Of a stretch of DNA of 52,855 nt, positions 41,007-48,984 are shown piece by piece; the first letter of the stretch is position 1; every line of letters begins with the position of its first letter. Both the position numbers and the translations under genes were made by a program. The stretch comes from a virus, in IMG/VR virus record IMGVR_UViG_3300036820_000025, positions 1 through 52,855 of that record; one strand, written 5' to 3'. The notes below the pieces were generated by a model. The model did no database searches. It saw only the letters and a list, made by a program, of their open reading frames with translations, and had not been told where the DNA came from.

Positions 41007-42497
41007 TTAGAGCGGTGCGCGGTATTCCCCGTCGATGATGAACAGGAGCTGCCGCTTGTCGTTGGCATCGAGCGCGCAATGCGCCTGATGCCACGACGAC
41101 GGGCCGGCGTTGTACTCAAGCCGAAGCCCGGTAGACGTGCCGACCTGCGTGCAACCCTCGTCCTCACCCGGGCTGTGCGGGTGCCCGGTAATCGTCTTGA
41201 CGCCGATGCGGCGTAGATTGCGGATTGAGCCCCGCGCGCCGTTCGGGCCGCGGTTGCCGTGCATGCCAAGCTCGTGGGTGCCAAGCATAAAAGACTCGTC
41301 CTCGTCGAGTATTCGAGTCTGCGGCATGTTGTAGCGGCGCATCCAATATGTGAATGCGTTCGGGTACTCGGTGCCCTTGTTGGTCAGCTTGGTATTGCGG
41401 ACCATATGCAGCGCCGTCTCAAGATACCATTCGGCGTTGGTAGGGTCCTCGCGCCAATCGGCATCGACGATGTACCGCGTCAAAAAGTCATCGTGGTTAG
41501 AGGTAACAATCACGTTCTGCGTGTCTTTGATCGTGTGCGCTTCGATGAACCGGCGCAGCGACTCCAAGCTCGCGCGCACAGAATCGAGGCCACCAAAGCG
41601 CTTTGCCACGCGATTGAACGGATTGTGCTTATGATGCGGGTTGACCGGGTAACCATCCGTCGAATCGTGCAGTAGGATGTTCCGCGGGCGCAGAACGCCA
41701 ACCATGCCGCCTTGTCCGTATGTGGCGCGAATGACGCCCTTGTCGGTGAATGGGTCATGCCAATCCCCCGTGATGAGCCCGAGCGCGCGGGGCGCCTGTT
41801 GCACGCTGTCGGCGAAATACTGTTCGCCGCGCGCGGAATCAATCGCCGACTTCGAGCGGCCATCGAAATGAATGCGGCGCATGTGGAACCGCTTTTTATT
41901 GACGACTTCCACGAGGACGCACGACAACGAGTGATGAAACTGGCCCACGCGCCCGGCGCGCGTATCGCTGTAGTTCTCGACCGTGCAAGAGCCCGAGGTC
42001 ATCAAAATTTTCGCCATGCGATTCTGTGGCGTGGCGATGGTGCGCGTCTGAATCTTCGGGTGTGCAACTATCGCGCTGGCCGCGCCTGAGACGGCCTCAA
42101 AGCCCGTCAGCGGGTCCGCGGCCGTGGGCTGTATCTTGATGTCTCCGAGCAGCGTAAGGTTGTCGTTCAACGGCTGGCGCACATTGGCGAGAAACGGCCG
42201 CGTTTCCTTGGCCCAAAAATCCTTGCCTTCCTGCGAGCCGACCCAACGCGACGTGGGGTTTTTATAGCGCATCGGCAACACCACGAGGTCGGCCCCGCGG
42301 TGCTCGGCGATGCGCTGTAGTACGGCCCACCACTCCGCGTGTACCGGCGTCGAGTTCTGCGCGGCGACGACGAGCAGCGTTTTAACACGCTTGCCGAGGC
42401 GCCACGGGAAAATCGCTACGGGCGATTTGTCCTCGTAGAGCGGGTCATTCTCCCGCGTGAACGTGTCAAGGTTGCGGGGTGTCGTTGAATTGGTCAT
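41007..42497 (-). CDS. Metallophosphoesterase-like protein (A1-like)
   Basis: The protein has 496 residues from ATG 42497. Calcineurin-type metal-binding motifs appear in order: GDWH (244-247), LHD (276-278), SNHDD (333-337) and GHPH (about 448). The N-terminal 230 residues are all-unknown but include IFPWRLGKRVKTLLVVAAQN. The closest pattern I know is the T5 pre-early A1-type protein found in several phages, implicated in host DNA degradation. That link is tentative. It overlaps the next gene by 32 bp. Confidence 0.7.
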   Translation of the reverse strand: MTNSTTPRNLDTFTRENDPLYEDKSPVAIFPWRLGKRVKTLLVVAAQNSTPVHAEWWAVLQRIAEHRGADLVVLPMRYKNPTSRWVGSQEGKDFWAKETRPFLANVRQPLNDNLTLLGDIKIQPTAADPLTGFEAVSGAASAIVAHPKIQTRTIATPQNRMAKILMTSGSCTVENYSDTRAGRVGQFHHSLSCVLVEVVNKKRFHMRRIHFDGRSKSAIDSARGEQYFADSVQQAPRALGLITGDWHDPFTDKGVIRATYGQGGMVGVLRPRNILLHDSTDGYPVNPHHKHNPFNRVAKRFGGLDSVRASLESLRRFIEAHTIKDTQNVIVTSNHDDFLTRYIVDADWREDPTNAEWYLETALHMVRNTKLTNKGTEYPNAFTYWMRRYNMPQTRILDEDESFMLGTHELGMHGNRGPNGARGSIRNLRRIGVKTITGHPHSPGEDEGCTQVGTSTGLRLEYNAGPSSWHQAHCALDANDKRQLLFIIDGEYRAPL

Positions 42498-42810
42498 CGG
42501 CCTTCTGCTTTGCTCGTGCCTTCGCGGCAATCTTTGCGCTCGCGAACCAAATATGCTTCTTGCCGTCTGCGTTCTCACGCTTCACCACGACGATATGCGC
42601 GGCGAATTGGTCTCGAACTCGGGCAAGGTCCTTTGGCGCGCAGCGGATGCGTTTCTGCAGCTCGCTCTCGGCCTCGTACCATTCTGCGCCGAGCTTGAGC
42701 ATTTCAGCAAGCGCGGCCCGTATCTGCTGCGGGAGCTTCACGGCTTTGACGTGAGTCACGCCGAAAGTATCAAGCGAACGTGCGGGTGCGGTGTTTTTCT
42801 TAGCGGACAT
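42466..42810 (-). CDS. Hypothetical protein (114 aa)
   Basis: A mainly helical, Lys/Ala-rich protein (VKLPQQIRAALAEMLKLGAEWYEAESELQKRI). It overlaps the metallophosphoesterase start by 32 bp, so the pair is probably translated together. No family is recognised. A DNA- or protein-binding role is possible from the basic C-terminus. Confidence 0.6.
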   Translation of the reverse strand: MSAKKNTAPARSLDTFGVTHVKAVKLPQQIRAALAEMLKLGAEWYEAESELQKRIRCAPKDLARVRDQFAAHIVVVKRENADGKKHIWFASAKIAAKARAKQKADDQFNDTPQP

Positions 42811-42817
42811 TGGTTGC

Positions 42818-43243
42818 TCACAGTGACAAACGGAAGTAGTGATAACGCTTGCCAGCGTATGGGGTCTCGGGTCGATAGAACGAGAACCCCTCGCGCAGCA
42901 GATTGACCATCGACGGATAGTTTTGCAGCGTTGTATAGGTGCGAATTTCTTCGGCCCCCTGCCACCATCCCCAAAACACGCGATGAGCTATCAGCCGGCG
43001 CTGTAAATGTTGCCCTTGATACTTCGCGACGACAGCAGCGCGCGATAGGAAAACATAGGGCTTGTCGCCCTCGGGGGCGCGAAATATCGCCGACGCAAAC
43101 CCCACGGTGCGGTTGCCGGCGTCGGGGTCGCGCGCGACCCAAAACGTATGATCGTCGCCGACCCATTTGTCAGCCTCGAATGCGAGGTCATGCAGCACGC
43201 GCGCCGAGTCGATGTCGTCGAGCCTGCGCACCGTAATTGTCAT
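42818..43243 (-). CDS. GNAT-type acetyltransferase
   Basis: The protein has 141 residues. The acetyl-CoA loop is VVAKYQGQHLQRRLIAHRV (V-x-x-x-YQG-x-x-LQRRL), and TLQNYPSMVNLLREGFSFY is the second GNAT motif. The substrate is unknown. Phage GNATs between head genes may modify a virion or host protein. The ATG overlaps the stop of the Mu F-like gene. Confidence 0.8.
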   Translation of the reverse strand: MTITVRRLDDIDSARVLHDLAFEADKWVGDDHTFWVARDPDAGNRTVGFASAIFRAPEGDKPYVFLSRAAVVAKYQGQHLQRRLIAHRVFWGWWQGAEEIRTYTTLQNYPSMVNLLREGFSFYRPETPYAGKRYHYFRLSL

Positions 43244-44055
43244 TCTTCAATCCCCGGGATGATTGCGCGGCTCGTGCAGCGGCAGTTGATAAGCTGGCCC
43301 GGCAAAACGAACTCTTTTTCGTCGGGGTCCCACATGCCTTTGGCGAGGTCGAAAATTTTATTATTCATCTCGACGTGTGCGGGCCGGGGCTCTTTGCCGC
43401 CGTGCGAGTGCTGCCATATGGCCTGCCGGATGCCGAGCTGCTGCCGGCGCGTGTTCTCAATAGTGGCCTTGGCCTTCGCGTTTTGATCGCGCGAGATGAG
43501 CGCGGCGCGGCGCACGGTCACGCCATACTGTTGCCGGAGCTTCACCGACAGCGCCGACATATCGCTGCCGCGCTGCACGGACTGCCACACGAGCGACTGT
43601 ACGTTCGTCAGGTACTGCTGCGGAATCGAGCGTATAAGCCCCACGTTCTCAGCGATGACAGAGCGGTAGGCGTCCATGCTCGCGCGCGTGGGCTTGAACT
43701 GCACCGTAAACCCGGCGTCACGCAATGCGGCCTTGAATGAGGTCTCGGCCGCGGCGAAATTCTTTGTAGCGAATTGCTTCGCAATCTTCGGCGCGAGCGC
43801 ATCGAACTTTCGCGCCCAGCGGTCGCCCCACATCTTAAGCCGCTGTTTAATCGAAGCGACGCCCGCGTCGTGCGCGAGCTGCTGCACGACTTTCGGTGTT
43901 CCCACGGGAACAACAGGCCACGCGGGCGCAAGCATAAGCATTAGCTCTTGGTGCGCCTGCTGTAGCTGTGCGTCGAGTTGGTCGTGATACCAAACAGCCA
44001 CCCCCGCGTTTGGTTGTATCGCGTGGACTGTCTTTAGAATGCGACGGGCCGGCAT
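43240..44055 (-). CDS. Mu F-like minor head (head morphogenesis) protein
   Basis: The protein has 271 residues from ATG 44055 (MPARRILKTVHAIQPNAGVA). The C-terminal domain has ARAALISRDQNAKAKATIE-like order, then FVLPGQLINCRCTSRAII, the hallmark of PF04233. It is ejected or built into the capsid near the portal. An upstream in-frame ATG (44139) lies upstream of the operator/promoter at 44093-44064, so the downstream ATG is preferred. The palindrome encoding VPVGT is at 43898-43911. Confidence 0.8.
   Translation of the reverse strand: MPARRILKTVHAIQPNAGVAVWYHDQLDAQLQQAHQELMLMLAPAWPVVPVGTPKVVQQLAHDAGVASIKQRLKMWGDRWARKFDALAPKIAKQFATKNFAAAETSFKAALRDAGFTVQFKPTRASMDAYRSVIAENVGLIRSIPQQYLTNVQSLVWQSVQRGSDMSALSVKLRQQYGVTVRRAALISRDQNAKAKATIENTRRQQLGIRQAIWQHSHGGKEPRPAHVEMNNKIFDLAKGMWDPDEKEFVLPGQLINCRCTSRAIIPGIEE
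43898..43911. repeat. Dispersed palindrome GTTCCCACGGGAAC, copy 5
   Basis: Read on the minus strand as Val-Pro-Val-Gly-Thr, followed by Pro-Lys, near residue 50 of the Mu F-like protein, between its N-terminal helix and the main domain. Confidence 0.8.
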
Positions 44056-44063
44056 GGGTGCGG

Positions 44064-44093
44064 AGCCTACTGTAACGCTGACGCTGCCGTCAA
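44064..44093 (-). promoter_or_regulatory. Leftward operator/promoter inside the TerL operon
   Basis: On the minus strand: TTGACGGCAGCGTCAG (44093-44078), CGT, TACAGT (44074-44069), then AGG and ATG 44055. It is nearly the same block as in front of the TetR-type gene (TTGACGN4CGTCAGCGYTACAGTAGG). TTGACG and TAGGCT, 18 bp apart, could be -35 and -10. It would place the Mu F-like gene and those after it under the same control as early genes. Confidence 0.6.
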
Positions 44094-44317
44094 TCCCCGG
44101 GCGACCGGGCGACGTGTGCGCGATAATTGCCATTGCCAATGTCTGCTTTTCCTGCTAGGAAATCGCCCCACGAGGAGCTGCCCCCGGCGACCCTGTGCCG
44201 ACGCAACCGGGCGCGCTGGCGGTCCTTGCACGAGCAGGGCGGCGCTACGCCCTTGCGCGCGTCGGGGTCGTTGTCGAGCGAAACGGCGCAATCGGGGTCG
44301 TGCACAAAACGCTTCAT
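44090..44317 (-). CDS. Small Cys-containing protein after TerL
   Basis: The protein has 75 residues (MKRFVHDPDCAVSLDNDPDA, then APPCSCKDRQRARLRRHR). The first 40 residues have three Cys and many charges. Its ATG overlaps the TerL stop and its 3' end contains the operator/promoter at 44064-44093. No family is recognised. Confidence 0.6.
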   Translation of the reverse strand: MKRFVHDPDCAVSLDNDPDARKGVAPPCSCKDRQRARLRRHRVAGGSSSWGDFLAGKADIGNGNYRAHVARSPGD

Positions 44318-46059
44318 ATAACCGCCATAATTTCAGGGCCAAAGTTCAGCGCCGGGCGCGAGTAACCGAACGCCATCATTACCGCGTCAGCCATATTCGG
44401 CGACGCCATGCCGTCGGGGGTTTTATCAATCATCAGCTTGCCATTTTTCGACCACGTGCGCGTGGGCTGTGCAAGCTCCGTTTCGAGCAGGCCGATAGCA
44501 ACTATCTTCGGGTTGATGATGATGACCTCATCGGGGTTGAACTTCTCGCCGTTCAGTCCCTTATAAACCTCGACAAACCGCATGCGCGTACACATCCACG
44601 ACTGCGCTTTGAGATTTTCATAGTAGTCCTTGTTGGTGCGATCCGAGCCCGGCGCGCGTGCGTCCGGGTCCTCGACCGCGCCGCCGCCTTGGAATTTCTG
44701 CACGAGGATAGGTTTTTGCCCGTTGGCTTTACGCTCCTCGTTCACCATCGCAAAGTATTCATGCCACGAGCCGCCCATGCCCGAGGCATCGTAAACGAGC
44801 CGCTTGCAGCCGTATTTGTCGCAGATAGAAAACGCGCGGCGAATCGACTGCATGGGGTTCGAGTTATTGCCCGACCATTGCTCGACGTGGTGCAGCTCGA
44901 CGCCGTGCCGGATCGCTACCGCATTTTTGTCGGTGCCTAGGTCGGCCACGTCGTAAGTTGCGACCCACTCGCCCGAGGGCGTGATGCCGAGTTTTTCACC
45001 CGCGCCTATCGCTGCGTGTATATGCACAGCCTCGATGACGCCGCCCTCGATGGACGCAAGGAAATCGCAGCCATACTCTTGGTTAAAAATTACCTCGTCC
45101 ATATCGTAGACGTGCTTGGCAAACTCGTGCGTAAAATCGCCTATGCCCACGTGCGCGATGTGCCGGCCGTCCTCGGTCGTCGTAACTTTCAGGCGCTTGC
45201 CGGCGCGGATTTTCTCGGCGTCCTCGGCGTTGAGTTCTATGTCGTAGGGCTCGCCTTGGTTGACTTTGGTCGGGTCGTCGCGGTAGCTGAAATCAAACCG
45301 TGGGATGAGGCCGCCGCGCGCATGTTCGGCAAAGACGTTGTTCACACCGCGCACCGTGGACATTTCGAGGCGCGTGTCGGTGTTGGCTGATAGGTTTGTC
45401 TCGATGAGCTTTGGCCGCTCGATGACTGCGTACTCGTCAACAAAAAACATCGAGGTTCGACCGCCAACGCCGATGTTATCGCCCGCGCCGCCCACGATGG
45501 CCGACTCGGTATTCGGATAGAGCAGGCGCATTTGCGCGCTGTGTTTCTTTGGGTCGTAGCCGGGCTTAAAGATTGCCGGCAGGTATTTGAGAAAGGTTCG
45601 GCCCTTGTAGAATAGGCAAGTAGGGTCGCCGCTCTTATCGACGAACTCCTCCTTTGCCGAGCCGAACCCAATTGTTAGGTTATCCCAAAACAGCGAGAGC
45701 GTAACGCTAATCGCCATCGCCATCCACGAGGCGCCGCACTCGCGCGACTTTACTAGCACGCCATTTTCGTGACGACGCCAACGCGCGATAACCCAATCAA
45801 CAAATTCGCGCTGCTTCGGGTAGAGCAGAAACGGCATGATGATAGGGCGCCCGCGCGTAGCGTTTTTCGGATTGACCGTGACGCCCCAATCTTGAATAAA
45901 GTCGGCCACGTGGTCGCGGTACCACATACGCGCGGCGACTAGTTTCTCCGGGTCGCTCTCAAGCTCTATCAGCTTGCGTTCGCGCTGCAGCCATATCTCA
46001 GTATAGGCCGCGGTCGGGTTGAGCCAATCGAAGCCCGCCGGGATTTTGATGAGTGACAT
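44314..46059 (-). CDS. Terminase large subunit
   Basis: The protein has 581 residues. Walker A is VKSRECGASW (103-112), Walker B is FFVDEYA (about 205), and the nuclease domain begins TYDVADLGTDKNAVAI. It cuts concatemers and drives DNA into the capsid. The small subunit is not next to it; it lies 3.9 kb away beyond a block of rightward genes. Its promoter region is shared with the divergent operator region at 46084-46125. Confidence 0.9.
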   Translation of the reverse strand: MSLIKIPAGFDWLNPTAAYTEIWLQRERKLIELESDPEKLVAARMWYRDHVADFIQDWGVTVNPKNATRGRPIIMPFLLYPKQREFVDWVIARWRRHENGVLVKSRECGASWMAMAISVTLSLFWDNLTIGFGSAKEEFVDKSGDPTCLFYKGRTFLKYLPAIFKPGYDPKKHSAQMRLLYPNTESAIVGGAGDNIGVGGRTSMFFVDEYAVIERPKLIETNLSANTDTRLEMSTVRGVNNVFAEHARGGLIPRFDFSYRDDPTKVNQGEPYDIELNAEDAEKIRAGKRLKVTTTEDGRHIAHVGIGDFTHEFAKHVYDMDEVIFNQEYGCDFLASIEGGVIEAVHIHAAIGAGEKLGITPSGEWVATYDVADLGTDKNAVAIRHGVELHHVEQWSGNNSNPMQSIRRAFSICDKYGCKRLVYDASGMGGSWHEYFAMVNEERKANGQKPILVQKFQGGGAVEDPDARAPGSDRTNKDYYENLKAQSWMCTRMRFVEVYKGLNGEKFNPDEVIIINPKIVAIGLLETELAQPTRTWSKNGKLMIDKTPDGMASPNMADAVMMAFGYSRPALNFGPEIMAVI

Positions 46060-46083
46060 AACGGGCCGGGAGCCTAGCAGACT

Positions 46084-46125
46084 GTGATGCAGTCGTGTTG
46101 ACGCCGCCGTCAGTTTTGGTATCGT
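46084..46125 (+). promoter_or_regulatory. Rightward promoter with operator, divergent from TerL
   Basis: GTGATGCAGTC (46084-46094) lies 36 bp upstream of TATCGT (46120-46125), the same geometry as other rightward sites. The palindrome TTGACGCCGCCGTCAG (46098-46113) is shifted 6 bp upstream here, so its left half can serve as -35 (TTGACG, 16-bp spacer). It drives the small genes from 46155. Confidence 0.7.
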
Positions 46126-46154
46126 AGCGCTCAGGGTTTAGGAGGGTTCACAAC

Positions 46155-46301
46155 ATGATGATTCGCAAATGGCAGAACAGCGCAGCGCGCCGCCGGGCGC
46201 ACGCCAAGTTTCGCCGCCATCTCTGCCGCCTGCTCGGTTGCCCGTTCGAGAGCTGCTACACCACGGGCGAGCTGCTGCGCGACGCGAGGGCTGCACGATG
46301 A
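46155..46301 (+). CDS. Small basic protein (48 aa)
   Basis: AGGAGG lies nine bases before the ATG, a strong site. The 48 residues (MMIRKWQNSAARRRAHAKFR and onward, with CRLLGCPFESC) are strongly basic with three Cys, suggesting nucleic-acid or metal binding. Its stop overlaps the next ATG (ATGA). It is first in the 46155-47515 run of tightly overlapping genes. Confidence 0.55.
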   Translation: MMIRKWQNSAARRRAHAKFRRHLCRLLGCPFESCYTTGELLRDARAAR

Positions 46302-46690
46302 ACAAGACGCAAGCTATAGCCGCCATGCTCAAACTCGTGGGCAAGCGGGTTAATTATCGCTATGACGAGAGCGCCCCCAAGGCCGAGGAGCGCGAGGAGC
46401 TGCACGCCAAACTGCCGGCGCTGCAGGCTGCTCGGGACGCCACGCGGACAGCGATGGACCAACGCATTAAGGACCTGCTCGCAGGCGATGCCGAATACCA
46501 GCGCCTGCGCGCCGAAGCAGCAGCCGCGCGCAAGGCCGCTGCCGACGCTTCAAGCCGAGCACGCCACTACCGCGTGACCATCGGCGATAGTAGCGACGGA
46601 TTCTGCAACCTCATTCTAGCCGAGGGCGACAACTGGCAAGACGCCATCGACAAGCTGAAAATCGCAGTCACACGGACACGCGCACGATGA
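46298..46690 (+). CDS. Helical hypothetical protein (130 aa)
   Basis: Residues 1-90 form long Ala/Glu/Arg-rich helices (KTQAIAAMLKLVGKRVNYRYDE and onward). The C-terminal part (YRVTIGDSSDGFCNLILAEGDNWQDAIDKL) looks like a small alpha-beta unit. It is in an ATGA chain with both neighbours. No family is recognised. Confidence 0.6.
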   Translation: MNKTQAIAAMLKLVGKRVNYRYDESAPKAEEREELHAKLPALQAARDATRTAMDQRIKDLLAGDAEYQRLRAEAAAARKAAADASSRARHYRVTIGDSSDGFCNLILAEGDNWQDAIDKLKIAVTRTRAR

Positions 46691-46974
46691 GCCTACTATC
46701 ACGCATCGCCGGGCTGTTCCGCCGATTCCCCGAGCTGGACATCAAGACGGCCGCGGGGCGGGACCTCGACCGCCTCGCAGGGCTCAAGGAGCGCCCCGCG
46801 GGCATGACCGACGCAACCCTGCGCAGCCTCGCCATAGCCGACGAGCCGGCCCCGTGCGTCATTTGCGGGCAGATGGCAAACCCGCCGTTTTGGGTCGAAC
46901 GCCCGTTGCCGTTTCACGGAATCGAACGCGGCGGCCCTTACTGCTTCCCGCACTGGCCGGGGCGGGCGTACTGA
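46687..46974 (+). CDS. Hypothetical protein with CxxC motif (95 aa)
   Basis: The centre reads APCVICGQMANPPFWVERPLPFHG, with a CVIC knuckle and a later GGPYCFPHW, so a zinc site (CxxC...C...H) is possible. Starts and stops overlap with the adjacent genes. The function is unknown. Confidence 0.55.
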   Translation: MSLLSRIAGLFRRFPELDIKTAAGRDLDRLAGLKERPAGMTDATLRSLAIADEPAPCVICGQMANPPFWVERPLPFHGIERGGPYCFPHWPGRAY

Positions 46975-47159
46975 TGAGCCGCCGTATCAAACGCCGCAAG
47001 TCGCAGCAGTTCCGCGAGAGGCGGCGCCGATTCAACGCCGCGCGCGAGGAACTGCGCAGCATGATGCAAGCCGAGATATTGAAGCTACTACGCGACGAGG
47101 CGAAGGCCGCGATTCTGCGGTATCAGGACAAGGGCGCGCAGGCCCGGGCGGCGGCGTAA
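46974..47159 (+). CDS. Small basic helical protein (61 aa)
   Basis: MSRRIKRRKSQQFRERRRRF and a helical rest (REELRSMMQAEILKLLRDEAKAAILRYQDKG) give a very basic N-terminus, suited to binding nucleic acid. The ATG shares a base with the previous stop. No family is recognised. Confidence 0.5.
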   Translation: MSRRIKRRKSQQFRERRRRFNAAREELRSMMQAEILKLLRDEAKAAILRYQDKGAQARAAA

Positions 47160-47515
47160 TGCCGCGCCCCACGGCCGCCGAGCTGACGGTGCAGTGCCGC
47201 GAGAGCGCGCTGCGCGAGGGCGCGCTGCGCGAAGCCCTTAACCTGATGGTCAACGACAAACCCGCGGCCGTCGAGCGCGTCCGTATCGCAGTAGGCGAGC
47301 GGTACGAGCTGCGGCTGTACGGCCCGCAGCGCGCCCACGGGGGCGTGGTCGTAACCGTGCATTATGTGAAGGGCCAGCGGGCCTACGTGGACGCCGACTA
47401 CCTCGACGCGCTCGCGCGGCGCTGGCGCGGGCATCATCCGGTAGGCGGCGCGTTCGAGCGGCTGGCCGTCACACGTGACAGAATCGTGAACGGGGTCACA
47501 ACGCCAAAAACGTGA
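47159..47515 (+). CDS. Hypothetical protein (118 aa)
   Basis: The ATG shares a base with the previous stop (TAATG). ELTVQCRESALREGALREAL, then ERYELRLYGPQRAHGGVVVTVHYVKGQRAYVDADYL suggest a helix followed by a beta-sheet domain. It is the last gene before the promoter at 47512-47553; its stop overlaps the GTGACGC box. Function unknown. Confidence 0.55.
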   Translation: MPRPTAAELTVQCRESALREGALREALNLMVNDKPAAVERVRIAVGERYELRLYGPQRAHGGVVVTVHYVKGQRAYVDADYLDALARRWRGHHPVGGAFERLAVTRDRIVNGVTTPKT

Positions 47516-47553
47516 CGCGGGTCCTAGAAAACTGACGCGCGCGTCAGTATACT
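47512..47553 (+). promoter_or_regulatory. Rightward early promoter with perfect palindromic operator
   Basis: GTGACGCGGGTC (47512-47523), an 8-bp spacer, CTGACGCGCGCGTCAG (47532-47547, a perfect 16-bp inverted repeat) and TATACT (47548-47553, 5 of 6 to consensus). This is the best copy of the element. It drives the genes from 47592 to 48977. Confidence 0.8.
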
Positions 47554-47591
47554 GGCCTCACTGAATAACGGAACGGATGAGGTCTCGCACC

Positions 47592-48059
47592 ATGAACAAG
47601 TTTGAAGCCGGCAAGTCATATTGGACCCGCGGCATCTGCGACCATGACTGCATCTACACATGCGCCCATGACTGCATCTACACAATCGCCGTCGTCTCGC
47701 GCACTGCCAAGACGGTCAAGATTCAGGACAACCGCGGCGAGCGCACGCTGCGCGTGTTCATCGACTACAACGGCCACGAGGCTGTCAAGCCGCACGGCTC
47801 CTACTCAATGGCCGCCATCATCAGCGCGGACGACGAGGGCAGCGGCCCCGCCCCGCGCCCGGAGCCGGCCTCGGTGCTCAAGCGCCCCACGATGACGCCG
47901 GCCGAGATGGTCGAAGCCTGCGCGCTGTCGATGGGCGACGCTAACGTGCAGCTTAAGGTCAACACGGCTAGCGGCTCGGTATGCCTGCCGAACGGCTCGC
48001 AGTGGCTCTACGACAGCCGTTTCGGCCATTGGGCTTGCACCCGGGGGCCGCGGTCATGA
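47592..48059 (+). CDS. Conserved small phage protein with duplicated HDCIYT
   Basis: The protein has 155 residues from ATG 47592 (AGG nine bases upstream; ATG 47577 is an alternative). The start MNKFEAGKSYWTRGICDHDC followed by IYT, and SRTAKTVKIQ, then HGSYSMAA match a widespread small protein family of unknown function that normally has one CIxT element. Here a 24-bp tandem duplication makes HDCIYT twice. The C-terminal 60 residues hold TPAEMVEACALSMGDANVQLK. Confidence 0.65.
   Translation: MNKFEAGKSYWTRGICDHDCIYTCAHDCIYTIAVVSRTAKTVKIQDNRGERTLRVFIDYNGHEAVKPHGSYSMAAIISADDEGSGPAPRPEPASVLKRPTMTPAEMVEACALSMGDANVQLKVNTASGSVCLPNGSQWLYDSRFGHWACTRGPRS
47642..47684. repeat. Tandem repeat, 19 identical bases with 24-bp period
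   Basis: CCATGACTGCATCTACACA occurs at 47642-47660 and again at 47666-47684. The period of 24 keeps the frame and adds eight residues to the family protein. It is probably a recent slippage or duplication. Confidence 0.85.
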
Positions 48060-48256
48060 GCGTGCAGGAATGGAAAGCCGAAATAGCCAACCGCGAGATA
48101 CGCGACCGACTCGCAGCGTACGAGGCGCGAGGTTATGACGTGTCTTGCACATCGACCGCGCGCCGCGTAGTAATGTGCCGCGTCGCCGAGCAACTATCGA
48201 ATTTAGGGATTCTATGCCTAGTCAAGAGCACAACACAATTGATCGTGTTTCCGTGA
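48056..48256 (+). CDS. Hypothetical protein (66 aa)
   Basis: The ATG overlaps the previous stop (ATGA). EWKAEIANREIRDRLAAYEARG is a helix; SCTSTARRVVMCRVAEQLSNLG follows. No family is recognised; part of the chain of small overlapping genes. Confidence 0.5.
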   Translation: MSVQEWKAEIANREIRDRLAAYEARGYDVSCTSTARRVVMCRVAEQLSNLGILCLVKSTTQLIVFP

Positions 48257-48408
48257 GCTGGCGCTGCCACGCGCATCCCGCCCACATGGACGGAGAAACC
48301 TGCGGCCACGTGAACGAGAACGGCGGCACCGTACACAACGACCTCGTATGTTGCGAGCGCTGCGGCTGCACGTGGACAGCGAGCGAGCACCGGAGGCGGG
48401 CAGAATGA
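48214..48408 (+). CDS. Small Cys/His-rich protein, likely zinc-binding (64 aa)
   Basis: The product has HAHPAHMDGETCGHVNENGG, then LVCCERCGCTWTASEH. The arrangement (H, C, then CCxxCGC) suggests a zinc ribbon. The start overlaps the previous gene by 43 bp, longer than its neighbours, so it is less certain. Function unknown. Confidence 0.5.
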   Translation: MPSQEHNTIDRVSVSWRCHAHPAHMDGETCGHVNENGGTVHNDLVCCERCGCTWTASEHRRRAE

Positions 48409-48617
48409 CGGCGCCTGTTCGCCGTTCACGGCAGCACCGCGCAGCGTTCGATGCCTCCGGGCTCACGGAGCGCGCCCGGTCATTCATCCGCGCGCAGGTC
48501 GCGCTCAATGACGGCGATGTCGAGCGCGTGGTGCGCTACTTCAGCCGAACCCTACGCTTTGCGCGCGCCGACGTGTGCCGCGCGATGGTAGTTGCAGCAA
48601 CGGAGCCGCAGCGATGA
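48405..48617 (+). CDS. Hypothetical protein (70 aa)
   Basis: The ATG overlaps the preceding stop (ATGA). The product is mostly helical and basic (RRSRQHRAAFDASGLTERAR, then SFIRAQVALNDGDVERVVRYFS). No family is recognised. Confidence 0.5.
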   Translation: MTAPVRRSRQHRAAFDASGLTERARSFIRAQVALNDGDVERVVRYFSRTLRFARADVCRAMVVAATEPQR

Positions 48618-48805
48618 GCCTAGAGGACTACTGCGCACACAACGAGCGACGCGCGGCGCCGGGCAAACCCTTCGAGTGCGTTGATTTCTACATCGACCCT
48701 GCCGAGGGCATAGTGCTTGTCGAGCATACGTTCGAGACTGCGGCCGAGCGCGATGCGTACGTGTTCCGCCATTTCGGCATCCGCGTAGGGCTCGCGCATG
48801 GGTAA
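48614..48805 (+). CDS. Hypothetical protein (63 aa)
   Basis: The ATG overlaps the preceding stop. The sequence MSLEDYCAHNERRAAPGKPF, ECVDFYIDPAEGIVLVEHTF and ETAAERDAYVFRHFG looks like a compact soluble protein. No family is recognised. Confidence 0.5.
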   Translation: MSLEDYCAHNERRAAPGKPFECVDFYIDPAEGIVLVEHTFETAAERDAYVFRHFGIRVGLAHG

Positions 48806-48977
48806 AGCCACTCGCCTTGCAGAACGTCGCGCGCGCCTTGAACGCTATCGGGCTGCGCGCTCGGCGTCGATGGACAACGCGCGATGCTACGAGCCGGGCA
48901 ACGAGTGGCGCGCGCAGTGGGTGCGTGTCGCTCGCGAGATGCACGCGCGCTTGATGGCGCGGCTACGCGCTACCTAA
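48798..48977 (+). CDS. Small basic helical protein (59 aa)
   Basis: Begins MGKATRLAERRARLERYRAA and continues with SMDNARCYEPGNEWRAQWVR. It is Arg-rich and helical, and overlaps the preceding gene by 8 bp. It is the last gene of the run that starts at 47592. Function unknown. Confidence 0.45.
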   Translation: MGKATRLAERRARLERYRAARSASMDNARCYEPGNEWRAQWVRVAREMHARLMARLRAT

Positions 48978-48984
48978 CGACTGC

